64,000 nt of DNA from assembly GCA_902780915.1 (NCBI GenBank), contig CACZHK010000001.1, positions 1-64,000 on the forward strand, read 5' to 3'. Below are positions 15,602-23,198 of this stretch, piece after piece. The notes below the pieces were generated by a model. It did not search any database, was not told the origin of the DNA, and was given only the letters and a program-made list of their open reading frames with translations. The position numbers and the translations under genes were made by a program. This DNA comes from Pseudoselenomonas ruminantium. Lineage in GTDB: Bacteria > Bacillota > Negativicutes > Selenomonadales > Selenomonadaceae. The number at the start of each line of letters is the position of its first letter. The stretch's first letter is position 1.

Positions 15602-16552
15602 TCATATCCTGGCCTCCCCTTCGATCATTCCCCCAAAATACCTGCCGGTAGCGGCGATCATCCGCAGCGCAGCATCTTTCAGTTCCTCCGGATATGAGCG
15701 CAGTACCGGTGCCGTCTCGAAACTCAGCACCCCCCGGAAGCCGATGGCCTGCAGTCCCTGGATAAAACCAACCCAGTCTGTCGAGATTCTGTTCTCCCGC
15801 GTGCGGGTAAAGGTGAAGGGCAGCTGATGCAGGTCGCCCCGTCCGTCATTGTCATGGATATGCAGCACCTTGAGCCGCGGTCCCAGAGTACGGATGAAGC
15901 GAGCAAAATCCAGCCCCAGGAGATTAGCGTGGCCCGTATCGAAGCAGAAGCCCAGCACCTCTGCACCATATTTCTCATTCAGCCTGTCGATGCGCTCCGC
16001 TGCCAAAGAAGCATCGCAGCAAGGTCCCTCGATGATGCAGCCACCGCTGCTTTCATAGATATTCTCAATGCAGATGGTAAGGCCAAGTTCCCTGGCCAGC
16101 GGGCAGACAGATTCCAGGAAGTTCTCTGTTTCTGCCCACTCCGCTGCCTCCGAGCCCAGCATTTTCCGCAGCTTGAAGCCATGCACCACGATGTATTTCG
16201 CACCAAGATACGCACAGATGGAGAGCGATTTTGGTGCAACCTCCTGCCGGAGGAAAGCATTGATCTCCTGCGTGCCATGGGGCACATAAACAGGATAAGG
16301 CATATGCAGCTGGTGGATGCGTATGCCGGCGGTTGCCGCCGCCTCCTTGTGGGGGCGGAAATAAGCCTGCAGTTCTGCCACACTCTGACGGAAGAACTCA
16401 TTGATGACCAGTTTGTAGATCTGGGTATTGATGAGGTAAGTATTCAGACTGAAATCAACGCAGTCAAAGCCTGCTGCTTTCAGCCTGTCAAAGCCCTCTA
16501 CAGGGCAATCGTCGTAAACCACATTCTGGGTCTGGGTGCCAATTTCCAGCAT
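15602..16552 (-). CDS. TIM-barrel sugar isomerase/epimerase (AP-endonuclease-2 fold)
   Basis: 316 residues of a xylose-isomerase-like barrel. The four expected metal ligands are visible: Glu in CIENIYESSGG, Asp and His in CFDTGHANLLG, His and Asp in LHIHDNDGRG, and Glu in LSFETAP. Such enzymes isomerise or epimerise sugars or sugar acids. It is the last gene of the glycan locus and starts directly at the stop of its neighbour (TGA-ATG), a paralogue lacking these ligands. The pair probably works as one complex. The substrate is unknown. Confidence 0.8.
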   Translation of the reverse strand: MLEIGTQTQNVVYDDCPVEGFDRLKAAGFDCVDFSLNTYLINTQIYKLVINEFFRQSVAELQAYFRPHKEAAATAGIRIHQLHMPYPVYVPHGTQEINAFLRQEVAPKSLSICAYLGAKYIVVHGFKLRKMLGSEAAEWAETENFLESVCPLARELGLTICIENIYESSGGCIIEGPCCDASLAAERIDRLNEKYGAEVLGFCFDTGHANLLGLDFARFIRTLGPRLKVLHIHDNDGRGDLHQLPFTFTRTRENRISTDWVGFIQGLQAIGFRGVLSFETAPVLRSYPEELKDAALRMIAATGRYFGGMIEGEARI

Positions 16553-17845
16553 TCACTCACCTCTCTCCAGCCAGTCTATGCGCTCTGCCGTAAAGGTCGG
16601 CAAATACTCATCATTGAAATACGCAATCGGATTCGGCAGTGCCATCTCCTGCAGCTGCGCCTCGATTTCCCTATAGTAAATATTGCAGATCAGGATAACT
16701 GTGTCCGTCGCTGTTTCCCGCAGGGCTTCCGGAGAGCGCACCTCCAGTCCGGCAAATTTCTCCCCCCAGCGTTTCGGATTATTATCGCAGGCAAAGAGGG
16801 GCGGGTATTTTTCACCGTAGCAGGACATATAATTCAGGCACATATTCCCTGCGCCAAAGAGCACCACCGAGGGATAAGTCCTCAAAGGCTTCTCCAGCTC
16901 AATCTGCCAGACCAGGTAATCCGCTACCCGCTTCACCAGTGGCAGCAGCGCCGGACGCAGGAGCGGTGAAAGGGGAGCCGCTGTGTCCCGCAGATTCAGC
17001 ACCAAAAACCCGTCGAATGCTATGTCCCGCAGACCGCGCAGCAGCCCCAGCCAGTCAGCTCTCAGTCCCTTGCGGTGCCCTCCCCCCAAGAACGGCAGAT
17101 AGGCGGCTCCCTCAGGGCCACGATCCGAGGCCAGCACTGCCTGCAAACGCGTGCCTGCAGCATGAACCAAAGCCTGCATATCCTGCCCGCAAAGATTCGC
17201 TGCCTCCATATCCAGAGCAAAACCAAAGATTTCCTCCCCCGCCTCCAGATTGAGTTCCTCCAGCCAGCGGGCAGCTTCCCTTGGCTCTGCACACAGACCA
17301 CGCACCAAGTGACCGCCTACATTCCGCAGCCCGTTCATCAGCAATATCTGCAATCCTAATTCCTTAGCCAAGGGAACAAGTCTCAAATAAAATTCCCTGT
17401 TGAACCGGCGCATGGCATCCTCTGCTCCTTGACTTGTCCGCCCCTTGAGGGGCGGGGGACCGCTTGCGGTGGTGGGGTGGCAAAAAGCCGGCCTCACCAG
17501 CACAGCCCCAGCTCCTGCCTTGGCCGCCAAACGCATTGATTCCTCGGTCAGCTCCAGCAAAGAATCCATCTCCAGCTCTGCCCTTGCCTCCCAGGGCCAG
17601 AAAGGTGCCAGGGCCAGAGGAAGATCCAGCCCCTGCTCCCTGGCCAGCGCTATAAGCTGCTCTGCCTCCCTCAGCCAGCGCCGCAGACGCACCATGTCCC
17701 AGCCATACTTATCCACCAATGCCAGCGGGCAGAACAGGGAAAAATCCAGTACACCGGCCTTCAGGCCCGAGGCCAGGATATCCCTGACTCCCTGCCCCGG
17801 ATGCCGTCCCTCCATCAAGCCCTGGGGCGAACATAATACTCGCAT
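16553..17845 (-). CDS. Catalytically dead TIM barrel fused to Rossmann module
   Basis: 430 residues. Residues 1-310 are a xylose-isomerase-like barrel paralogous to the next gene. The metal ligands are replaced: the Glu position reads LLMNGLRN, DTGH becomes DMEA, HIHD becomes ASD, and the last Glu is NLRD. Residues about 315-415 are the locus-wide Rossmann-like module (VVLFGAGNM, then ACDNNPKRWGEKFAG). Residues around 135 (GPPPLKGRTSQ) are encoded by a GC-rich palindromic repeat inserted in frame. I infer a non-catalytic partner or scaffold for the active isomerase downstream. The ATG at 17845 follows GGAGG. Confidence 0.7.
   Translation of the reverse strand: MRVLCSPQGLMEGRHPGQGVRDILASGLKAGVLDFSLFCPLALVDKYGWDMVRLRRWLREAEQLIALAREQGLDLPLALAPFWPWEARAELEMDSLLELTEESMRLAAKAGAGAVLVRPAFCHPTTASGPPPLKGRTSQGAEDAMRRFNREFYLRLVPLAKELGLQILLMNGLRNVGGHLVRGLCAEPREAARWLEELNLEAGEEIFGFALDMEAANLCGQDMQALVHAAGTRLQAVLASDRGPEGAAYLPFLGGGHRKGLRADWLGLLRGLRDIAFDGFLVLNLRDTAAPLSPLLRPALLPLVKRVADYLVWQIELEKPLRTYPSVVLFGAGNMCLNYMSCYGEKYPPLFACDNNPKRWGEKFAGLEVRSPEALRETATDTVILICNIYYREIEAQLQEMALPNPIAYFNDEYLPTFTAERIDWLERGE
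17435..17478. repeat. GC-rich palindromic repeat, copy A, inside a gene
   Basis: TGTCCGCCCC-TTGA-GGGGCGG is followed by GGGACCGC-TTGC-GGTGGTGGGG: two back-to-back hairpins. A second copy with the same layout is at 19235-19282 in the neighbouring gene. It looks like a REP-type element. It keeps the reading frame open. Confidence 0.75.
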
Positions 17846-17862
17846 GCAAACCTCCAATCCTT

Positions 17863-20238
17863 TTACAAAAGTTTTTGTTCTATCAGCGACTTGAGCTTCG
17901 TTGAGCTGGTCTGCTCCGTATAGGGGAAGAACACCAATTCCGCCCCATGCTTGTGCAAGAACTCCCGCTCTGCCAGCCAGTCATTGTTGTACTGGTAATC
18001 GCTGCCCGAGAACTGTGCGTCAAAATGGTACTTTTGCCATGCCTCCCGGGTGCCCGCATACCCGAAGGGAATCTCGTGCGCCTCATCCACATAGCGGCAG
18101 CCGCGCACCATTTCGATGCGCTCCTCAAAGGGCACGAAGGGCTCCACATGCTTGATATCCGTCACCCCCCGATCCGACACCACCCCCACTATCAGATGTT
18201 CGCACTGCTCCTTGGCCCGCCGGAACATATTGAGATGACCGATGTGGAAGAGGTCGAATACCCCCGCGATATAGCCCACCTTATATTTCTTCTTGCCCTC
18301 CATCGCTTCATCTATCTGTACGCTTGATGAATTTCTCCGGGGCGGTTCATAGGCCAGATTGCCGTCATAGATACGGTAATCCTCCACTCCCAGCTCCTTC
18401 AGCTGCCTGAGCACGGAGAGATAATTCTTGATGCAGATCAGCACCCGGAAGCTGCCCGGCTCCCGCCCCCGCAGCGTCTCCGGCGGCTCTATGCTCACGC
18501 CGCCCACCTTGCCGCCCCAGGCCGAGGCATTGTTGTCAATGACTGACTCTACCCGGCAGCTCTCACCGTAGAGCGCCATGAACTTCTGCGCCCAGCGCCC
18601 GGAGCCAAAAAGAACCAGGGGCCTATCATCTTCCGGAAAGATATCCAGAAACAGCCTGTCAAACTCCTCCGCCGAGAAATTCATCCGCTGCCTGTTCAGG
18701 TTCACCACATTGCCATCTGCGCGCACTCTCTCATGATAGAGACGCAGTTCCTTCTCCTTGCGCAGTTTCTGCAGGAACTTGCTCTCCATCTGCTGCCATT
18801 TCAGCAAATGCCTGTCCAGCCCATAGCGCCGGTACAGTTCCTGCATCGGCAGAGCCAGGCAGGCCTGCCCCGCCGTGCTGTCATAGGCCAGATTCACCAA
18901 ACGGAGCAGCAGCACATTGGCAGGGAAATGCTCTACGGCAAACTCCTGATCGTAAAATACGTACTCTCCGTCCAGATAGAAGCTGTTCAGCGGCACCAAA
19001 TCGAAATAGCCCCGTGTTAAAAGCACTCCCTCGCCGTCACCGGCATCTTCCCCCTCGTGCTCTGAGGACTGCATGATGAGATCACGGAAGTGATCCAGCT
19101 CCCGCAGGAACTGCTCCCGATCCTCACGGAACAACCGCTTAAGCCGCACCTGTCCCCCCTCTGCCTCCACAAAAGGCATCCGGCAGCTATCTGCACAATG
19201 TCCACCCAAAGACTGGCTTGGGACTGCCTGTCCATGTCCGCCCCCCAAGGGGGCGGGGGACCGGCGAAGCCGGTGGTGGGGGGCAATCTCCCTAGCTCGT
19301 GAAAAAATTTCCACCTCAACCACACGCAACCCACGTTCCTTCAGCGCTGCAGTATTCCGAACCAACGCCTGCAGGCGGCTCTGCCCTTCCGGGTAGGGCG
19401 CCCGTTTCTCCACCCAGCGCCCCTGTGCGCCGCCTTTATGGATAATGGTCAGCAGCCCATTCTCCCGCCCCCGCTCCAGGGAGCTGGTGACATGCAGCAC
19501 ATCCGAGGCATCCTCTGCCGGGGCGCACTCAATCAGCCAGGCATTGGCCAGCTTATTGAAGAGTCCCTCCCGCGCCAGCGTCCCATACAGGAACTGCTCC
19601 TCAAGGAAGACCGAATCCGGATGATGGTACGCCGGAAACAGTCTGGTCCCCAAATCTTCCCCCGGCACCTCACACTCCGCATAAATCAGCATGGGATCCT
19701 CCAGCCCCGGCAGCACAGCAAAGAAATGGGGGCTTTCCCAGCCGGCCTCCCCCAGCATCTGCCGCAGTTCCTCCCGGCTGTACATCCGTCCCAGAAACTT
19801 GTCCGATGCATTTGCATAGACCCGCCGGTAATTCTCCACCCCATCAAAGCTGCGGGAGGTATAAGGTTCCCTATCTCCGCACAGGTACCGCGTACCCAGC
19901 CGGTTATTCATCCCCAGGAGCAGCCGTCCCCGCTCACTCAGCAGACGCTTCCAACAAGCCAGGTATCGGCACGGCTCTGCCGCCGTTTCCAGCTCTGCTA
20001 CCGAAATAAGGTAGTCGAAGCTCCCCTCCTGCTCTGCCACCCAGGCAGCCTCCCCGGTCTGCTCCAGCCCGGCGCACAGGACCTCTAAGCCCGCAGATTG
20101 CAGCCAATTCGCCCAAGGCGAATCCGCCTTTCCCACCAGCAAGGCCCTGCTCCCAGGCGCAAATTCATACCAGGCCAGCAGCCCCTGCCGCATCTCCCTG
20201 ACCAAATCCTTTTCCTGCTCCTGCAGCAATATGATCAC
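17863..20238 (-). CDS. Fusion: SAM methyltransferase-like, kinase-like, Rossmann module, cytidylyltransferase
   Basis: 791 residues in four parts. About 1-190 resembles a class I methyltransferase with a weak SAM loop (ALLVGKADSPW). About 200-540 is like the kinase-type half of O-antigen-capping enzymes, with DLVPLNSF...YVFYDQEF in place of a D-x-x-x-x-N...D pair. About 545-640 is the Rossmann module (LVLFGSGRW, VIDNNASAWG). About 650-791 is a TagD-type cytidylyltransferase with DLFHIGHLNMFRRA and SSTKLK. The last part should make a CDP-polyol or similar. A GC-rich repeat lies in frame near residue 330. It overlaps the upstream phosphodiesterase by four bases (GTGA); a TTG nine bases downstream is an alternative start. 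Confidence 0.7.
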   Translation of the reverse strand: MIILLQEQEKDLVREMRQGLLAWYEFAPGSRALLVGKADSPWANWLQSAGLEVLCAGLEQTGEAAWVAEQEGSFDYLISVAELETAAEPCRYLACWKRLLSERGRLLLGMNNRLGTRYLCGDREPYTSRSFDGVENYRRVYANASDKFLGRMYSREELRQMLGEAGWESPHFFAVLPGLEDPMLIYAECEVPGEDLGTRLFPAYHHPDSVFLEEQFLYGTLAREGLFNKLANAWLIECAPAEDASDVLHVTSSLERGRENGLLTIIHKGGAQGRWVEKRAPYPEGQSRLQALVRNTAALKERGLRVVEVEIFSRAREIAPHHRLRRSPAPLGGGHGQAVPSQSLGGHCADSCRMPFVEAEGGQVRLKRLFREDREQFLRELDHFRDLIMQSSEHEGEDAGDGEGVLLTRGYFDLVPLNSFYLDGEYVFYDQEFAVEHFPANVLLLRLVNLAYDSTAGQACLALPMQELYRRYGLDRHLLKWQQMESKFLQKLRKEKELRLYHERVRADGNVVNLNRQRMNFSAEEFDRLFLDIFPEDDRPLVLFGSGRWAQKFMALYGESCRVESVIDNNASAWGGKVGGVSIEPPETLRGREPGSFRVLICIKNYLSVLRQLKELGVEDYRIYDGNLAYEPPRRNSSSVQIDEAMEGKKKYKVGYIAGVFDLFHIGHLNMFRRAKEQCEHLIVGVVSDRGVTDIKHVEPFVPFEERIEMVRGCRYVDEAHEIPFGYAGTREAWQKYHFDAQFSGSDYQYNNDWLAEREFLHKHGAELVFFPYTEQTSSTKLKSLIEQKLL
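19235..19282. repeat. GC-rich palindromic repeat, copy B, inside a gene
   Basis: TGTCCGCCCCC-CAAG-GGGGCGG is followed by GGGACCGGC-GAA-GCCGGTGGTGGGG: the same two-hairpin layout as copy A at 17435-17478. It encodes a Pro/Gly/Arg-rich insert (RRSPAPLGGGHGQ) in the four-domain fusion. Confidence 0.75.
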
Positions 20239-21014
20239 TCCCTTGACCCTAAATCCGTTTGCTCGGAAAAATATTCATCCACAATCCTGCGTCCGTTGTC
20301 CGGGCAGTCCGTGACGAAGGCATCCACCCCCAGACGGCACATTTCCTTCATTTCGAGACGGCTATCTACCGTCCAGACATGCACCCGCTGCCCTGCCGTG
20401 TGCGCCTGGGCCAAAATATCCGGGCAAAGCCCCAGGATAGCGCTGTCAGGATGCAGCGCTTCTATACCGTGCCTCAATGCATAGGCGGGCATATCCAGGA
20501 AAACCTGTGCCAGCAGGAACGCGAAATGGGATCCCCGCGCAATTTCCTTGGCCCGCAACACCGATTCATGATTGAAGGACGAGTACCAGACACGCTCTGC
20601 CATGCCAAACTCCCTGACCAGCCTGACTGTCTTTTCCTCCAGCCCCGGATATCTGAAGCGGCCTGTCTTCAGCTCAATGTTGATGGCCAGCTCATTGCCG
20701 CGCATGAAGTCCAGGAACTCCGCCAGGGTCGGTATAGGCGTAAAACCGTATTCAGGATGCGTCTTGCTGAAATCCAGCCGCTTCAGCTCCGCAAGCGTCA
20801 ATTCCCTAAGCTCTCCATGCCCATTGCTGGTACGATCCAGCCATTCGTCATGGCAGATGACCACCTCGCCGTCCTTCGTCAGCTGCACATCCAGCTCGAC
20901 ACCATCGGCTCCCATCTGCACGGCCTTCTCAAAAGCCGACATAGTATTCTCAGGCGCATACTGCCTGTCCCAGCCGCCTGTGCCACGATGTGCCCATACC
21001 TGTGGTTTTTTCAC
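20235..21014 (-). CDS. ugpQ: Glycerophosphodiester phosphodiesterase
   Basis: 259 residues of a GDPD TIM barrel: VWAHRGTGG, APENTMSAFEKAV, the acidic GADGVELDVQLTKDG, VICHDEWLDRT, and FVTDCPDN at the C-terminus. It hydrolyses glycerophosphodiesters to glycerol-3-phosphate and an alcohol, feeding or recycling the CDP-glycerol-type substrates of this locus. GTG at 21014 (MKKPQVWAHRG) is chosen because GGGAGG lies eight bases upstream. Longer frames run into the promoter of the divergent AbiE operon. A C-terminal fragment of a second copy survives at 57714-57809. Confidence 0.9.
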   Translation of the reverse strand: MKKPQVWAHRGTGGWDRQYAPENTMSAFEKAVQMGADGVELDVQLTKDGEVVICHDEWLDRTSNGHGELRELTLAELKRLDFSKTHPEYGFTPIPTLAEFLDFMRGNELAINIELKTGRFRYPGLEEKTVRLVREFGMAERVWYSSFNHESVLRAKEIARGSHFAFLLAQVFLDMPAYALRHGIEALHPDSAILGLCPDILAQAHTAGQRVHVWTVDSRLEMKEMCRLGVDAFVTDCPDNGRRIVDEYFSEQTDLGSRE

Positions 21015-21054
21015 CCCAAACGCCTCCCGAAATATTTGCCAAAGATAATGCTTC

Positions 21055-21083
21055 TTGATTTCCTCCAATAAAGGGAATATAAT
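21055..21083 (+). promoter_or_regulatory. Promoter of the AbiE operon
   Basis: Plus-strand TTGATT (21055-21060), 17-base spacer, TATAAT (21078-21083), then AGGAGG and the abiEi ATG at 21106. Confidence 0.75.
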
Positions 21084-21105
21084 GCACTTAATAGGAGGAA
21101 ATCTT

Positions 21106-21696
21106 ATGTTCAAAAACACATCACAAATTCAATCAACCCTTACAGGCTACCGTGATAGTCTGCATAAAATCCAGCGACTGCTAAAAGAGCAGCGGCTCTT
21201 TTCTCTGAAACGAGGTCTTTACGAAACGGACCCCAATTGTCCCGGTGAAGTCCTGGCAGGCATCATTTACGGCCCTTCCTACCTCTCCTTTGAATATGTC
21301 CTCGCCGCCTACGGCCTCATTCCGGAGCGCGTTTACACCTATACCAGCGCAACTTTGCGCAAGAACCGTACAAGACAGTATCAGAACCATTTCGGCACCT
21401 ATCTGTACAGGGATGTTGCAGACGCTGCTTTCCCACACGGACTGATACTAAAGCAATACCAGGATCGCTACTATACTATAGCCTCACCTGAAAAGGCACT
21501 TTGCGACCTGCTTAGCATCCGTCCTGCCGTCAGCAGCTACAGAATGTTTTGCGATCTGCTGTTTGATGATCTGCGCCTGGACGAAGACGAGCTTTATGCG
21601 TTAGACGCCGAGTTGCTTATACAGCTGGCCAGCCTGTATAGGAAAAGCAATTTGCGCCATCTGTCGAAATTCGTCCGGGAGAAAATTGGAGGTTAA
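21106..21696 (+). CDS. abiEi: AbiEi-type antitoxin of a type IV toxin-antitoxin system
   Basis: 196 residues. After an N-terminal winged-helix region (LKEQRLFSLKRGLYE) comes the AbiEi core PSYLSFEYVLAAYGLIPE and ASPEKALCDLL. AbiEi antitoxins repress their operon and counter the AbiEii nucleotidyltransferase without binding it. AGGAGG precedes the ATG, and the stop is two bases before the toxin start. The pair is on the plus strand, opposite to the surrounding glycan genes, so it is a cassette inserted into the locus. Confidence 0.85.
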   Translation: MFKNTSQIQSTLTGYRDSLHKIQRLLKEQRLFSLKRGLYETDPNCPGEVLAGIIYGPSYLSFEYVLAAYGLIPERVYTYTSATLRKNRTRQYQNHFGTYLYRDVADAAFPHGLILKQYQDRYYTIASPEKALCDLLSIRPAVSSYRMFCDLLFDDLRLDEDELYALDAELLIQLASLYRKSNLRHLSKFVREKIGG

Positions 21697-21698
21697 GT

Positions 21699-22550
21699 AT
21701 GGATTCCAACATTGCAACGATGCTGTCCAGATATCAGTGCAAAAATGCTCAGGACTACGAATACGCCCTGAAGGAAATCATCCAAGAAACTGCTCTGAGC
21801 GGCTTGGCCAGAGGAGGTTTTTTTAAGCAGGCTGCATTTACAGGCGGCACGGCTCTGCGCATTTTCTATAACCTGCCTCGCTTCTCCGAGGATCTGGATT
21901 TCAGCCTTCTGCTGCCTAATCCAAGCTTTCAGCTCGAAGCCTATCTGCCGACCGTAAAAGACGAATTGGCCTCCGTCGGCTTCCAAATGGAAATAACTAG
22001 CAAAAAAAAACAGCCACAAGGCCCAATACAGTCCGCCTTCCTTAAAGAAAACACTTTGCAATTGTTGCTGAAATTTACCCCCATCACTCCACCTGTCACG
22101 GGCATTCCTGCCAGCGCAGTCATCCGCGTCAAACTGGAAATTGATACAAATCCGCCTGCTGGTGCCAGGTATGAGGAGAAAGCCTCATTCCTACCCCATC
22201 CCTACATTGCCCGTCTCCTTGATGCTCCATCTCTTTTCGCGACCAAACTGCATGCAATCCTGGCCCGCAGCTTCCTGAAGGGACGTGATTTCTACGACTA
22301 TATTTTTTACCTACAAAGAAATGTTTCCGTTAATCTAATGCTGCTAGAAAACGCCCTGCGCCAAACAGGGCAATGGACGAACACCGAGCCATTAGCTATA
22401 CATGACCTCCAGCAGCTCCTCCTAGACAAATTCAAAGCCACAGATTTTCAAGCCGCCAAGACTGACGTTGCTCCCTTCATCCGGGACACAAACGAGCTTT
22501 TTGCTTGGTCAAAAGAACTTTTCACCGACTCCGTCCGGCGGCTATGCTAA
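21699..22550 (+). CDS. abiEii: AbiEii-type nucleotidyltransferase toxin
   Basis: 283 residues of the AbiEii/MenA family. The nucleotidyltransferase signature is FTGGTALR followed by RFSEDLDFSL, with the two Asp residues that bind metal. The VKLEIDTNP strand adds the third acidic residue, and KGRDFYDYIFYL follows. Characterised homologues (MenA) add nucleotides to tRNA acceptor ends and stop growth. The catalytic residues are intact. It directly follows its antitoxin in the same operon. Confidence 0.88.
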   Translation: MDSNIATMLSRYQCKNAQDYEYALKEIIQETALSGLARGGFFKQAAFTGGTALRIFYNLPRFSEDLDFSLLLPNPSFQLEAYLPTVKDELASVGFQMEITSKKKQPQGPIQSAFLKENTLQLLLKFTPITPPVTGIPASAVIRVKLEIDTNPPAGARYEEKASFLPHPYIARLLDAPSLFATKLHAILARSFLKGRDFYDYIFYLQRNVSVNLMLLENALRQTGQWTNTEPLAIHDLQQLLLDKFKATDFQAAKTDVAPFIRDTNELFAWSKELFTDSVRRLC

Positions 22551-22552
22551 TG

Positions 22553-22636
22553 TCACCATACCTTTTCATACAACCCCCAAAAGACTTGGACAAAAAGACT
22601 GTAAACTCCATCCTCAAGCAAGCAGGATTGAAATAG
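22553..22636 (+). pseudogene. C-terminal remnant of HicA
   Basis: A plus-strand frame reads FIQPPKDLDKKTVNSILKQA, ending GLK-stop at 22634-22636. This matches the C-terminus of HicA (compare SKDMKKGTVEAILKQAGIK at 2.8 kb). The catalytic His region and start are missing; the fragment begins right after the AbiEii stop. It sits 34 bases before a hicB gene, the normal spacing for hicAB. It is the stump of the toxin gene. Confidence 0.75.
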
Positions 22637-22670
22637 TATCATAACTTGAACCTAAATAAGGAGGCAAAAC

Positions 22671-23102
22671 ATGATTAGCATGTACCCTGCGATTTTCTAT
22701 CACGAAAAAAATGGACACTACTCTGTAGTTTTTCCAGACTTAAATCACTTGGCTACCTGCGGCGACACCATGCAGGAAGCCACAGAGATGGCAGTTGATT
22801 GCCTTGCCGGATATCTCTATTCAGAAAAAAAAGACGGAAACGAAATTCCCCAGCCGACCCCCCTCGATAAGATCGATATTCACTGTGAGGACGATGAGGA
22901 CGACGATTACTCTGATGGCGATTTATTTGTCAGCATGATTTCAGTCAACGTAGAAGAGTATGCCAAAACACATTTTGAAAAATCTGTACGCAAATCTCTC
23001 ACCATTCCCAAGTGGCTCAATGACATGGCCATAAGCAGGAAAGTAAATTTTTCAATGGTATTGCAAAAAGCATTAATGAACGAAATGAATATCCAGGCCT
23101 GA
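22671..23102 (+). CDS. hicB: Orphan HicB-family antitoxin
   Basis: 143 residues: the HicB core (YPAIFYHEKNGHYSVVFPDL, GDTMQEATEMAVDCL), an acidic loop DDEDDDYSDG, and a C-terminal ribbon-helix-helix-like part (RKSLTIPKWLNDMAISRKVNFSMVLQKAL). It differs from the phage HicB, which has an XRE domain. Its toxin HicA is reduced to a tail fragment just upstream, so it is an antitoxin without a partner. It could still repress promoters or neutralise another HicA. AGGAGG precedes the ATG. Confidence 0.85.
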   Translation: MISMYPAIFYHEKNGHYSVVFPDLNHLATCGDTMQEATEMAVDCLAGYLYSEKKDGNEIPQPTPLDKIDIHCEDDEDDDYSDGDLFVSMISVNVEEYAKTHFEKSVRKSLTIPKWLNDMAISRKVNFSMVLQKALMNEMNIQA

Positions 23103-23124
23103 AGATCAAGAATGATTTTTTCTC

Positions 23125-23150
23125 CAGCCGCCGCTCAGGCGGCTGTTTTA
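23125..23150 (+). terminator. Terminator after orphan hicB
   Basis: A perfect 8-bp stem CAGCCGCC/GGCGGCTG with a 5-base loop is followed by TTTTATTG. Confidence 0.85.
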
Positions 23151-23198
23151 TTGTGAAGGGAGACTACTCGATACAGTGACACCATTCCCCATCTGACC

